A DNA stretch of 64,000 nt from Hyphomonadaceae bacterium (GTDB lineage Bacteria; Pseudomonadota; Alphaproteobacteria; Caulobacterales; Hyphomonadaceae), in NCBI GenBank assembly GCA_022844345.1, contig JALHLU010000011.1, positions 1-64,000 on the forward strand, in the 5' to 3' direction. The position numbers were made by a program, and so were the translations under genes. Numbering within the stretch: position 1 is the stretch's first letter; each line of letters starts with the position of its first letter. Below the pieces are notes generated by a model, which saw only the letters and a list, made by a program, of their open reading frames with translations, was not told the origin of the DNA and searched no databases. Positions 9,142-17,405 of the stretch are shown piece by piece.

Positions 9142-9175
9142 TCGCCGTCCGCGACTGTGACAGGGGAGATATGCG

Positions 9176-10246
9176 ATGGACCTGCTGGTGAAGAAGGGCG
9201 CGCTGGCTGAGACGAAGGTGGTTGGCGCGGCTGAGGCCCCGCTGGGCGAGGGAGAGGCGAGGTTGAAGGTCGACCTGTTCTCGCTGACGGCCAACAACGT
9301 GACCTACGGCGCGGCGGGGGACTTTCTTAAATACTGGCAGTTCTATGCCTCGCCGGAAGAGGGATGGGGCCGCGTGCCGGTCTGGGGATTTGCGAGCGCG
9401 GTTGAGAGCAGATCATCTGCGATAGCGGTGGGCGAACGCGTTTATGGCTATCTGCCGATGTCGGACTCCTTCGTGGTGAAGCCCGGCGAGCGGAAGCATG
9501 GCGGGTTCGCCGACATGAGCGCGCACCGGCAGGGGCTGGCGCCTGTCTACAACAGCTACGTGTTCAATGCCGGCGATCCGCTCTACGCGAGGGAGACCGA
9601 GACGCTGCAGGTTCTGTTCCGGCCGCTGTTCACGACATCGTTCCTGATCGACGATTTCGTGGCGGATGCGGGATACTTCGACGCGAGGCAGGTGATCTTC
9701 TCGAGTGCGTCAGCCAAGACGGCGTACGCCTCGGCGCAGCTGATGAAGGCGCGGGGAGATGTGAAGGTGGTTGGGCTGACCTCGCCGTCGAACGTCGCCT
9801 ACACGCAGGCGCTGGGCTTCTATGACGAGGTCAGGCCGTATGACGCCGTGGGTGCGATGGACGCCAGCGTGCCGAGCGCATTTGTGGACATTGCAGGCAA
9901 CAGCGTTGTGCGCGCGGCGGTGCATGCGCGGTTCAGGGACAACCTGAAATACAGCTGCCTGGTCGGCGCGACGCACTGGGATGCACCGCGCTCTGGCGAG
10001 TCGCTGCCGGGGCCGCAGCCGGTGATGTTCTTTGCGCCTGACGTGGTGAGGAAGCGGATCGGCGATTGGGGCCCCGCCGGCTTCGGCCAGCGCGTGGGCT
10101 CAGCCTGGGCGGCCTTCCTGCCAACCGCGGCGAAGACGACGCGCGTGGTGGAGCATCGCGGGCTGGAGGCGGCGGGGAAGGTGTTTGCCGAGCTGGCTTC
10201 CGGCAAGGCCAGCCCGGCGGACGGACACGTGATCCGGCTCGATTAA
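9176..10246 (+). CDS. DUF2855 family protein (MDR/quinone-reductase-like)
   Basis: A 356-residue protein matching the DUF2855 family, which resembles the medium-chain dehydrogenase/quinone oxidoreductase fold but lacks an obvious canonical glycine-rich dinucleotide motif. Conserved-looking features are SLTANNVTYGAAGDFLKYWQF near residues 40-60, PVWGFASA, and the Rossmann-like segment QVIFSSASAKTAYASAQLMKARG. Reaction unknown. The GGGGAG upstream of the ATG is a good ribosome site. It follows the aldo/keto reductase at 34 bases, which suggests a small redox operon. Confidence 0.8.
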   Translation: MDLLVKKGALAETKVVGAAEAPLGEGEARLKVDLFSLTANNVTYGAAGDFLKYWQFYASPEEGWGRVPVWGFASAVESRSSAIAVGERVYGYLPMSDSFVVKPGERKHGGFADMSAHRQGLAPVYNSYVFNAGDPLYARETETLQVLFRPLFTTSFLIDDFVADAGYFDARQVIFSSASAKTAYASAQLMKARGDVKVVGLTSPSNVAYTQALGFYDEVRPYDAVGAMDASVPSAFVDIAGNSVVRAAVHARFRDNLKYSCLVGATHWDAPRSGESLPGPQPVMFFAPDVVRKRIGDWGPAGFGQRVGSAWAAFLPTAAKTTRVVEHRGLEAAGKVFAELASGKASPADGHVIRLD

Positions 10247-10294
10247 GTCGGCTCCTCGGCCAGCTTGTTAGTCTTTCGCGGCCTATTCTGCCCG

Positions 10295-10516
10295 ATGACC
10301 ACCCGCATCGAAGCCGTGATCGAACGCCTGCGCGCCCTGCCGGAGGCCGAGCAGGAGATGCTGGCTGGCGAAATCGAGGACCTGCTCATGGAGCCGGCAT
10401 CGCTGCTGACCGTAGAACAATGGCGCGAGGTCGAGGTCGAGATCGACACCGATGATGGGGTGCGGCTTTCGCATAACGACGTCATGGGTCGGATGCGCGT
10501 GAGATTTGGGCGATGA
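10295..10516 (+). CDS. Antitoxin of a type II toxin-antitoxin pair
   Basis: A 73-residue acidic protein whose N-terminal helix pattern (IEAVIERLRALPEAEQEMLAGEIEDLL) resembles small antitoxins paired with RelE/ParE toxins. In such systems the antitoxin binds the toxin and usually represses the operon. The stop overlaps the toxin start by four bases (ATGA at 10513). The ATG at 10295 was chosen because homology-like sequence begins there; a start at 10265 would add ten unlike residues. Family assignment is by pattern and context. Confidence 0.7.
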   Translation: MTTRIEAVIERLRALPEAEQEMLAGEIEDLLMEPASLLTVEQWREVEVEIDTDDGVRLSHNDVMGRMRVRFGR

Positions 10517-10794
10517 AAATCAACTGGCGGCCACGCGCGGCGGATGATTTCGAGACACTGATCACCACGTCGAACGCGGGCCACGTCGCCCATGCCTCGC
10601 GCGACAAGTCGCTGGTGGAAACGCGCATCCAGCAGCTGATCCGCTTCGACCAGCTCGGTCGCAAGACGCGCCGGGTCGGCGTGCGCGAACTGCATATCGA
10701 GGGCACGCCCTATGTGGTGGTCAGTCAGCGGATCGGCGAGGAAATCCTCATCCTGCGGATATTCTCGAACGGCTCGGCGGTTCAGAGCCGGTAG
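10513..10794 (+). CDS. RelE/ParE-family toxin
   Basis: A 93-residue basic protein with the RelE/ParE plan: [16 protein letters not shown] at the start, a two-helix hairpin, then beta strands carrying [25 protein letters not shown] and [10 protein letters not shown]. These toxins either cleave mRNA on the ribosome (RelE) or poison DNA gyrase (ParE); the sequence alone does not tell which. ATGA overlap with the antitoxin shows translational coupling. A hairpin overlapping the stop codon ends the unit, so it is a self-contained module between the DUF2855 gene and ilvD. Confidence 0.8.
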   Translation: MKINWRPRAADDFETLITTSNAGHVAHASRDKSLVETRIQQLIRFDQLGRKTRRVGVRELHIEGTPYVVVSQRIGEEILILRIFSNGSAVQSR

Positions 10795-10829
10795 GCCGGG
10801 GCACGGATTGCCGCTCACCGGCTCTTTTT
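10785..10829 (+). terminator. Terminator of the toxin-antitoxin operon
   Basis: The 8-base stem GAGCCGGT (10785-10792) / ACCGGCTC (10817-10824) is followed by TTTTT. The first arm overlaps the toxin stop codon; the loop is long (24 bases) but GC-rich. Confidence 0.65.
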
Positions 10830-10868
10830 CCTTGCGAAAAGACCGGTTTTGCCTTTTTAGCTAGGGGC

Positions 10869-12737
10869 ATGCCCGCTTACCGTTCACGCACTACCACCTT
10901 TGGCCGCAACATGGCCGGCGCACGCGCTCTCTGGCGCGCCACCGGCATGAAGGATGGCGACTTCTCGAAGCCGATCATCGCGGTCGTAAACTCGTTCACG
11001 CAATTCGTGCCCGGCCACGTCCACCTCAAGGACATGGGCCAGCTGGTCGCGCGCGAGATCGAGGCTGCAGGCGGCGTCGCGAAGGAGTTCAACACCATCG
11101 CGGTTGATGACGGTATCGCAATGGGCCATGGCGGGATGCTGTACTCGTTGCCCAGCCGCGACCTGATCGCGGACTCGGTGGAGTACATGGTCAACGCGCA
11201 CTGCGCGGATGCGATGGTGTGCATCTCCAATTGCGACAAGATCACACCCGGCATGCTCAACGCAGCCATGCGGCTCAACATTCCGGCGGTGTTCGTCTCA
11301 GGCGGACCGATGGAAGCGGGCAAGGTCGTCTGGAAGGACGAGAAGACCGGCGTCAGCAAGGAGCACAAGCTCGACCTGATCGATGCGATGATGCAGGCGG
11401 GCGACGATCGTATCTCCGATGAGCAGGTCGCCGCCGTCGAGGCCGAGGCCTGTCCGACGTGCGGATCATGCTCCGGAATGTTCACCGCGAACTCGATGAA
11501 CTGCCTGACAGAGGCTTTGGGCCTGTCGCTGCCGGGAAATGGTACCGTTGTCGCCACGCACAAGGATCGTGAGCGCCTGTTCAAGCGCGCCGGCCGCCTG
11601 ATCGTCGATATCTCGAAGCGGTACTACGAGAAGGACGACACGAGCGTGCTGCCGCGCAATGTCGCGAGCCGCGAGGCGTTCGAGAACGCCATGGCGCTCG
11701 ACGTTGCGATGGGCGGTTCGACCAACACCGTGCTGCACATCCTCGCGGCGGCACAGGAAGGTGAGATCGACTTCACGATGAACGACATCGACCGGATTTC
11801 GCGGGCGACGCCGTGCATCTGCAAGGTGGCTCCAGCGGTGTCGTCGGTTCACATCGAGGACGTGCACCGGGCCGGTGGGATCATGAGCATCCTCGGCGAG
11901 CTGGCGCGAGGCGGCTTGCTGAACACGGGCACGAGCACAGTGCATTCGCCGACGCTGGGCCATGCCATCTCCTCCTGGGATATCCAGCAGTCGAACGATG
12001 AAGAGGTCGAGACGTTCTTCAAGGCGGCGCCAGGTGGGGTGCGGACGACGGTTGCGTTCTCCCAGGAGAAGCGCTGGCCCGAGCTGGACAGGGATCGCGT
12101 CAAGGGCGTGATCCGGTCGAAGGAGAATGCGTTCACGAAGGATGGCGGTCTCGCGGTGCTGTATGGCAACATCGCGGAGAAGGGCTGCATCGTGAAGACG
12201 GCCGGGGTGGACGAAGAGATCTGGAAGTTCAACGGCACAGCCCGCGTGTTCGAGAGCCAGGACGAGGCGGCGGCGGCGATCCTCAACAACAAGATCGTGG
12301 CCGGCGATGTCGTCGTGATCCGCTACGAAGGTCCCAAGGGCGGGCCGGGGATGCAGGAGATGCTGTATCCGACGACCTATCTGAAGTCGCGCGGGCTCGG
12401 AAAAGTGTGCGCGCTGCTGACCGATGGCCGCTTCTCTGGCGGGACGTCTGGCCTGTCGATCGGGCACGCCTCGCCTGAAGCGGCGGCGGGCGGCCTGATC
12501 GCGCTGGTGGAAGAGGGCGACCGGATCGAGATCGACATTCCGGCGCGTTCGATCCGGCTGGCTGTGGCGGACGATGTGCTGGCGCAGCGGCGCAAGGCGG
12601 AAGAGGCGCGGGGCAAGGACGCGTATACGCCCAAGGCGCGCAAGCGCGTAGTTTCGGCGGCGCTGCAGGCCTATGCTGCGCTGGTGACCTCGGCGGATAC
12701 CGGCGCGGTGCGTGATCTGGGGCAGATCAGGAAGTAG
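10869..12737 (+). CDS. ilvD: Dihydroxy-acid dehydratase
   Basis: A 622-residue iron-sulfur enzyme that dehydrates 2,3-dihydroxy-isovalerate and -methylvalerate in valine, isoleucine and leucine synthesis. Cluster and active-site sequences are intact: [12 protein letters not shown] and [20 protein letters not shown] hold the conserved cysteines, and the C-terminal half has [20 protein letters not shown] with the catalytic-loop serine region. Length is in the normal range for the E. coli-type enzyme. It stands alone after the toxin-antitoxin terminator; no other ilv gene is in the window. Confidence 0.97.
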   Translation: MPAYRSRTTTFGRNMAGARALWRATGMKDGDFSKPIIAVVNSFTQFVPGHVHLKDMGQLVAREIEAAGGVAKEFNTIAVDDGIAMGHGGMLYSLPSRDLIADSVEYMVNAHCADAMVCISNCDKITPGMLNAAMRLNIPAVFVSGGPMEAGKVVWKDEKTGVSKEHKLDLIDAMMQAGDDRISDEQVAAVEAEACPTCGSCSGMFTANSMNCLTEALGLSLPGNGTVVATHKDRERLFKRAGRLIVDISKRYYEKDDTSVLPRNVASREAFENAMALDVAMGGSTNTVLHILAAAQEGEIDFTMNDIDRISRATPCICKVAPAVSSVHIEDVHRAGGIMSILGELARGGLLNTGTSTVHSPTLGHAISSWDIQQSNDEEVETFFKAAPGGVRTTVAFSQEKRWPELDRDRVKGVIRSKENAFTKDGGLAVLYGNIAEKGCIVKTAGVDEEIWKFNGTARVFESQDEAAAAILNNKIVAGDVVVIRYEGPKGGPGMQEMLYPTTYLKSRGLGKVCALLTDGRFSGGTSGLSIGHASPEAAAGGLIALVEEGDRIEIDIPARSIRLAVADDVLAQRRKAEEARGKDAYTPKARKRVVSAALQAYAALVTSADTGAVRDLGQIRK

Positions 12738-12803
12738 CATTCGCACTTCAGCCCTGCCCGGAGCGTGCTACACCCACTGACAGGGAAACGACTCGGGACG
12801 GTC

Positions 12804-13835
12804 ATGGCCAAGAAGCAGGAAATCCTGTCGCTCAGCGACGCCATGGCGGGTCTGCCGAAGGACTTTGCGTTCTTTGCCGATCATTTCAGCACGAGCGTGC
12901 AGCCCCAGCTTGCCGCTCGGGAGGCGGATCGCGTCAAGGCGGTGACCCGGCAGCGGAATTTCGGGATTGGCGGCGTCCTGCTCGCGGTCGCGATCTTCGC
13001 CGGCTTCGGGATGTTCATGCCGGAGGATGGCTTCATCTTTGGCGGCTTCATCGGCGTGTTCGCGGCGATTGGCCTGTGGGCATGGGGCAGCATGCAGCTG
13101 AACAAGCTGGCGAAGGAGACCAAGCTGATGCTGGTCGAGCCGGTGACGTCCGAGTTCGGAATGGCTTACCAGCTGACCCCGGCGCAGCCGGCGGAGATCA
13201 ACGGTTTCCGTTCGCTGGGGCTGGTCCCCAGCTGGGATCGCTCGAAGTATGAGGACCGCCTCTCAGGCAAGCGAAACGATACGCCGTTCGAATTCTTCGA
13301 AGCGCATCTTGAAGAGAAGCGCACGACGACTGACGGCAAGGGCCGCACGCGCACGACCTGGGTGACGGTGTTTCGCGGGCAGTGCCTGGTCGTGAACTTC
13401 CACAAGAAGTTCAACGGCGTCACCAAGGTGTTCCGCGACAAGGGGATGTTCAACATCTTCGGCAAGCTCGCCCAGATGGGCAAGAGCGAGAAGGTGAAGC
13501 TCGAGGATCCGGTGTTCGAGAAGGCGTTCGAGGTCTACTCAACAGACCAGATCGAAGCCCGCTTCCTGCTGACGCCGGATTTCATGGAGCGCCTGATCGG
13601 CCTTGAGCGTGCGTTCAAGGGCAAGCAGGTGCGCTGTGCGTTCTCGGGCGGCGAGATGTATCTCGCGTGCGAAGGGGCGAACCTGCTCGAAGTCGGATCG
13701 ATGTACCGCAAGATGGACGATCTTGGCCGCGTGCGCGAGATGCTCGTCGACTTTGCGGCGATCTTCCTGCTCATTGATGCGATGAGCCAGCGGCTCACGC
13801 CGGATGCGCTGCGCGTACCGGGGCCGAATTCCTGA
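12804..13835 (+). CDS. DUF3137 membrane protein
   Basis: A 343-residue protein with two adjacent membrane segments near residues 50-100 (GGVLLAVAIFAGFGMFM and FIFGGFIGVFAAIGLWAW), then a long soluble domain (about 110-340) ending DFAAIFLLIDAMSQRLTPDALR. The pattern, including FEFFEAHLEEKRTTTDGKGRTRTTWVTVFRG split across strands, fits DUF3137, a family of unknown function with the soluble part in the cytoplasm. The start at 12804 (MAKKQEILSL) has CGGGACGG upstream; a start at 12765 would add thirteen residues. It follows ilvD and precedes another membrane protein. Confidence 0.75.
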   Translation: MAKKQEILSLSDAMAGLPKDFAFFADHFSTSVQPQLAAREADRVKAVTRQRNFGIGGVLLAVAIFAGFGMFMPEDGFIFGGFIGVFAAIGLWAWGSMQLNKLAKETKLMLVEPVTSEFGMAYQLTPAQPAEINGFRSLGLVPSWDRSKYEDRLSGKRNDTPFEFFEAHLEEKRTTTDGKGRTRTTWVTVFRGQCLVVNFHKKFNGVTKVFRDKGMFNIFGKLAQMGKSEKVKLEDPVFEKAFEVYSTDQIEARFLLTPDFMERLIGLERAFKGKQVRCAFSGGEMYLACEGANLLEVGSMYRKMDDLGRVREMLVDFAAIFLLIDAMSQRLTPDALRVPGPNS

Positions 13836-13929
13836 TCTCATCCAGGCGCCTCTCTCCTCCTGAGTGATTTCGGTTGCCCAGAATCGGCGTTCTTGGTTTG
13901 TGGCTTCTGATTGCCGGAGACCGGACTAG

Positions 13930-14490
13930 ATGGCCAAGAAACCCTTCTTCGAAGACGTGCTGGAGCGCGGACTATTCGCCTCGCGCTGGCTTATGGCGCC
14001 GTTCTACATCGGCCTGATCGCGGCGCTGGGCGCGTTGATGATCGTGTTCTTCCAGGAGTTGGCGCACGAACTGCCGATGCTGTGGACGTTCGATCCAGTC
14101 ACGCACGAATACGCCATGACGGCTGACGACGCGATCATGCTCGCGCTGTCGCTGATCGACCTGTCGCTGGCGGGCAACCTCGTGCTGATCGTGATCTTCT
14201 CCGGCTATGAGAATTTCATCTCGAAGCTGGACGTCGGCGATCACAAGGACCGTCCCGACTGGATGGGCACCGTAGATTTCTCGGGCCTCAAGCTGAAGCT
14301 GGTGGCATCCATTGTCGCGATCTCGGGCATCGCGCTGCTGAAGGCGTTCCTTGACCTAGGCACAACCAAAGAAGTGACACCCGCGATGGAGCGGAGCCTG
14401 ATGTGGCAGGTGATCGTCCACATCACGTTCGTGGTCTCTGGCGTGCTGCTGGCCTTCATGGACTGGCTGACCGGACACCAGAAGTCCTGA
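13930..14490 (+). CDS. UPF0114 (YqhA-like) membrane protein
   Basis: A 186-residue protein with four predicted membrane segments. The opening LERGLFASRWLMAPFYIGLI and the central SLIDLSLAGNLVLIVIFSGYENFI are the signatures of UPF0114/TIGR00645. SKLDVGDHKDRPDWMGTVDFSGLKLK is the cytoplasmic loop before the last two helices. Function is unknown; structural similarity to channel-like proteins has been discussed for the family, but I cannot confirm it here. A bidirectional-looking terminator lies 24 bases after the stop. Confidence 0.88.
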   Translation: MAKKPFFEDVLERGLFASRWLMAPFYIGLIAALGALMIVFFQELAHELPMLWTFDPVTHEYAMTADDAIMLALSLIDLSLAGNLVLIVIFSGYENFISKLDVGDHKDRPDWMGTVDFSGLKLKLVASIVAISGIALLKAFLDLGTTKEVTPAMERSLMWQVIVHITFVVSGVLLAFMDWLTGHQKS

Positions 14491-14513
14491 CCCACTCCAA
14501 CCGAAAAGAGAAA

Positions 14514-14542
14514 AGCCCCGCCGACCATGGGTCAGCGGGGCT
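14514..14542 (-). terminator. Terminator between the UPF0114 gene and xthA
   Basis: The stem AGCCCCGC / GCGGGGCT has a 13-base loop. On the minus strand it is followed by TTTTCTCTTTTC, so it best ends the xthA transcript; on the plus strand it has no T run but may still slow the UPF0114 transcript. Confidence 0.7.
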
Positions 14543-14671
14543 CGAGGGTGATTCTCGGGGGAGAGAATACTCACGGTGTACGGGCGGGAGGCGCCCGTGG
14601 ATCGGCCGGAAAGCGGCGATGCGAAGAAACTTTGCGGCGCAAATACGGCGAACGGCCCTGCGGATCGCAGG

Positions 14672-15451
14672 TCAATCCGCGAATGTCGCGATTACCGGTA
14701 CGTGGTCTGAGGGCTTTTCCAGCGCGCGGGCCATGCGGTGAATCGAGATCGCCTTGAGGCGGTCGGCCGCTTGCGGGCTGCACATGAGATGGTCGATGCG
14801 GATGCCCCAGTCCTTCTGCCAGGCGCCGGCCTGATAGTCCCAGAAGGTGTATTTCTGGACGCGGCCGTCGCGCGCCATGAAGGCGTCTGTGTAGCCCATC
14901 CACTGCAGCTTGCGGAAACGTTCGCGCGTGTCGTGCCAGGCCAGCGCATCATTGGCCCAGGCCTTGGGGTCCCAGCAGTCCTCATCGCGCGGGATGCAGT
15001 TGAAGTCGCCGGCGAGGACGACGGGTTCCTCGTGGGCCAGCAGCGCCTTTGCACGCTCATTCAGGCGATCCATCCAGCGCAGCTTGTAGTCGTATTTGTC
15101 GCCGGGTCGCGGATTGCCGTTGGGCAGGTAGATCGAAGCGACGCGGATAGGGCGCGGGCTTTCAATCAGCACTTCGAGATAGCGGCTCTGTTCGTCTTCG
15201 GTTTCGCCGGGCAGGTGGCGCACTTCGTCGGATATCGGAAATTTCGAGAGGATGGCGACGCCGTTGTAAGTCTTCTGACCGAAGACCGCGCAATTGAAGC
15301 CAGCACCTTCCAGCTCCTCGCGCGGAAACTTCTCGTCGATGCACTTGATCTCCTGCAGGCACCAGACATCGGCATCGCAGGTCCGCAGCACCTCCAGCAC
15401 GGTGGGCAGGCGCGCGTTGACGGAGTTCACGTTCCAGGTGGCTATCTTCAT
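14672..15451 (-). CDS. xthA: Exodeoxyribonuclease III (AP endonuclease)
   Basis: A 259-residue member of the EEP endonuclease/exonuclease family that cuts DNA at abasic sites and trims 3' ends in base excision repair. The start MKIATWNVNSVNARL carries the Asn7 metal/phosphate residue, CLQEIKC the metal-binding Glu34, LAGDFNCIP the catalytic Asp/Asn, and the end has RIDHLMCS and SDHVPVIA with the catalytic Asp-His. All expected motifs are present. It lies four bases downstream of the TonB-domain lipoprotein gene, so the two are probably cotranscribed. Confidence 0.95.
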   Translation of the reverse strand: MKIATWNVNSVNARLPTVLEVLRTCDADVWCLQEIKCIDEKFPREELEGAGFNCAVFGQKTYNGVAILSKFPISDEVRHLPGETEDEQSRYLEVLIESPRPIRVASIYLPNGNPRPGDKYDYKLRWMDRLNERAKALLAHEEPVVLAGDFNCIPRDEDCWDPKAWANDALAWHDTRERFRKLQWMGYTDAFMARDGRVQKYTFWDYQAGAWQKDWGIRIDHLMCSPQAADRLKAISIHRMARALEKPSDHVPVIATFAD

Positions 15452-15455
15452 GAGG

Positions 15456-15863
15456 TCATTCCACCTTGAAGCGTACGGGCAGGCGCACCGCTACGCCCGG
15501 CGCTACGCCTGGATAATCCTTCCGGACAACGAACAGTTGCGAGACGCGCACTGCCGCCGGTCCGAACCCCAGGCCGGGCGGGGTTTCCTCATCCTCGACG
15601 CAGGCCAGTGCGCGGGTGTCGAGAACGTTGCAAGCGAGAACCGCCACGCCTTCGACACCTTCGCTCAACGCTGCGGCAGGATAGAAGCGGAGGATGTCGC
15701 GGGCAGTTGGCGCCCGTTCCGCCCAAGCTGGCGTGATAATCTCGTCACTGAATTGCGGCGGGACCCACACGGGTGCCCGCGGCTCCGGCGCTGTCTCGCA
15801 TGCGCCAGCCAGCAAGGCCACAATTGCAATCAAGCCGTAACGCAAATGAACACCCCTCCGCAT
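15456..15863 (-). CDS. Lipoprotein with a TonB C-terminal-like domain
   Basis: A 135-residue protein with a lipoprotein signal (LIAIVALLAGAC, lipid Cys22) and then a domain resembling the TonB C-terminus: RFYPAAALSEGVEGVAVLACNVLDTRALACVEDEE is split over two strands, followed by GLGFGPAAVRVSQLF. Classic TonB spans the inner membrane with an N-terminal helix and a Pro-rich linker; here both are missing, so it cannot act as a normal energy transducer. Two extra cysteines in the domain may pair. Start at 15863 chosen because it gives the lipobox; an ATG at 15920 would add nineteen residues. It diverges from the ExbD gene across a perfect palindrome. Confidence 0.65.
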   Translation of the reverse strand: MRRGVHLRYGLIAIVALLAGACETAPEPRAPVWVPPQFSDEIITPAWAERAPTARDILRFYPAAALSEGVEGVAVLACNVLDTRALACVEDEETPPGLGFGPAAVRVSQLFVVRKDYPGVAPGVAVRLPVRFKVE

Positions 15864-15923
15864 GAGCGCACCTTGATAGCCGGGTCTGCCGGAAACGGAA
15901 GCGCTTGCCCGTACACACAAATA

Positions 15924-15941
15924 AGATTACATATGTAATCT
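15924..15941. promoter_or_regulatory. 18-base perfect palindrome between divergent genes (operator candidate)
   Basis: AGATTACATATGTAATCT is its own reverse complement and is strikingly AT-rich for this genome. It lies between the divergent TonB-domain lipoprotein gene (start 15863) and the ExbD gene (start 15990), where one dimeric repressor could control both. The regulator is not identifiable from the window. Confidence 0.5.
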
Positions 15942-15989
15942 GCATCGGGGCTGAGCGGGCCCGCACACTCGCAACCAAGGGAGGCCAGC

Positions 15990-16403
15990 ATGGCCATGAA
16001 CGTGGGCTTCGCCCGCGACGGCGAACCTGTATCCGAAATCAACACGACGCCGCTGATCGACGTGATGCTTGTCCTGCTGGTGATGCTGATCATAACGCTG
16101 CCGCCGCAGAGGCATGCTGTGAAGCTCGACACGCGTGTGCCTTGCGATGCCTGCATGCCGCCGGAGGAGCAGGCCGAGACGAACCGCGTGACCATTGCGC
16201 ATGATGGCGTGCTCTTGTGGAACGGGACGCCGGTAAACCGCGCGGAACTCCGCAGGCGGCTTGCAGCGGAGGCGCTGAAGCCGGTGCAGCCCGAGCTTCA
16301 AATCGAGGTCAGCCGCTTTGCGAAATACGGCATGGTCGCGCACGTGATGTCCGCCGCTCAGCGCGAAGGCGTAACGCGCATGGGAGTTTTCTATACAGCC
16401 TAA
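15990..16403 (+). CDS. ExbD/TolR-family biopolymer transport protein
   Basis: A 137-residue protein with the ExbD signature EINTTPLIDVMLVLLVMLII: a single N-terminal membrane helix at about residues 24-42 with the proton-path Asp in PLIDVML. The rest is the periplasmic domain. ExbD works with ExbB to pass proton-motive force to TonB-type proteins. No exbB is adjacent, so it either serves an ExbB encoded elsewhere or is a specialised paralogue. The start may be ATG 15990 or ATG 15996; GGGAGG upstream fits either. Four cysteines cluster at CDACM, unusual for ExbD. Confidence 0.88.
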   Translation: MAMNVGFARDGEPVSEINTTPLIDVMLVLLVMLIITLPPQRHAVKLDTRVPCDACMPPEEQAETNRVTIAHDGVLLWNGTPVNRAELRRRLAAEALKPVQPELQIEVSRFAKYGMVAHVMSAAQREGVTRMGVFYTA

Positions 16404-16566
16404 CGGGCGGCGCACGGCTTCCCGATGCGGCGCCTTCCGCGGCGATGCGGGCGCTCTCTCAGACAAATCCGGACAACCTCGTCCGCCAAGGGAACAATTC
16501 GCTGCACGAGACATTCCCAAGCACAGGAGTGCGCCGGACCGGCGCGTGGAACCTTGGGAGAGTGCA

Positions 16567-16641
16567 GTGAGCTCAATCATCTATCTTGTGGGACTCGTCG
16601 TCATCGTGTTGGCGGTTCTCTCCTTCGTCGGACTTGGTTGA
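16567..16641 (+). CDS. 24-residue membrane peptide
   Basis: A very short frame starting GTG encodes a peptide that is almost wholly one hydrophobic helix (SSIIYLVGLVVIVLAVLSF, then VGLG). GGGAGAG lies about 5 bases upstream, and the stop is only three bases before the next gene's ATG, so translation of the two is probably coupled. Small single-helix peptides of this look often bind larger membrane proteins. Function is unknown. Confidence 0.55.
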   Translation: MSSIIYLVGLVVIVLAVLSFVGLG

Positions 16642-16644
16642 GCC

Positions 16645-17352
16645 ATGACCGAGTCAAACGCAAACTGGCGCATCGATTGGGGCGCCGTTCTCGCCGGGGC
16701 CGTGGTCGCAACCGCGACCGGCCTCATTCTTTCGGCCTTCGGGCTTGGCATAGGCTTGGCGGTCAACTCGCCTTACGAGGGTGAGGGCGTCTCGCCCGGA
16801 GCGTTTGCCGTCGGCGCTGGCCTGTGGACGCTGGCGATCCAGCTGCTCGCCTTCGGGATCGGAGCTTATGTGTGCGCCCGCATGCGTGCGCCGCAGACCG
16901 GCATGAGCGAACATGAATCCGATGTGCGCGACAGCCTGCATGGCGTGGTCGTGTGGGGAACTGGCGTGATCGCGGCAGGCGTGATCTCGTTCTTCCTGCT
17001 GAGCGGCGTGACCGCTGCTTCGGAAAATGCCGAGCCTGGCGGCGTTATCGCCAGTGTTACTGAAGCGGCGGATGCAGAGCTGGACCAGGCAGTTGCCCGG
17101 GATGGCGTCGCCAACCCGGAAGCGCGTGATGAAACGGCAGTGGAGCGGCGCGCCGAGCTAGCCCGCAAGGCAGGGGTGATTTCCACCTTCGTCACGGCGG
17201 CGTCGCTGCTGATCGGCGCTGTGGCCGCCTTCTTTGCGGCCGGCCTGGGCGGACGCCATCGCGACCAGAACGTGCAGCTGAAGTTCTTCGAGATCCGCCG
17301 GTCGCGCGTGGTTGCGGCCACCGATCCGATGGCCAAGCGGCCCGGAGCCTGA
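16645..17352 (+). CDS. Integral membrane protein of unknown function
   Basis: A 235-residue protein with four likely membrane helices: WGAVLAGAVVATATGLILSA, WTLAIQLLAFGIGAYVCA, WGTGVIAAGVISFFLLSGV and, after a charged loop of about 50 residues, STFVTAASLLIGAVAAFFAA. Small-residue patterns (GxxxG, AxxxA) are frequent. The tail ends basic (RHRDQ...RSRVVAAT). I do not recognise a named family. It follows the 24-residue peptide gene with three bases between them. Confidence 0.7.
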   Translation: MTESNANWRIDWGAVLAGAVVATATGLILSAFGLGIGLAVNSPYEGEGVSPGAFAVGAGLWTLAIQLLAFGIGAYVCARMRAPQTGMSEHESDVRDSLHGVVVWGTGVIAAGVISFFLLSGVTAASENAEPGGVIASVTEAADAELDQAVARDGVANPEARDETAVERRAELARKAGVISTFVTAASLLIGAVAAFFAAGLGGRHRDQNVQLKFFEIRRSRVVAATDPMAKRPGA

Positions 17353-17370
17353 GCGGTTGAAGCAGACTGA

Positions 17371-17397
17371 CGCCGGCGGCTCGCAAGGCCGCCGGCG
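17371..17397. terminator. Strong GC hairpin between convergent genes
   Basis: A perfect 10-base stem CGCCGGCGGC / GCCGCCGGCG with a 7-base loop sits between the convergent membrane-protein gene and PhyH-family gene. There is no T run on either side, so it is a hairpin of terminator shape but uncertain strength. Confidence 0.45.
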
Positions 17398-17405
17398 TTG
17401 TCGCG

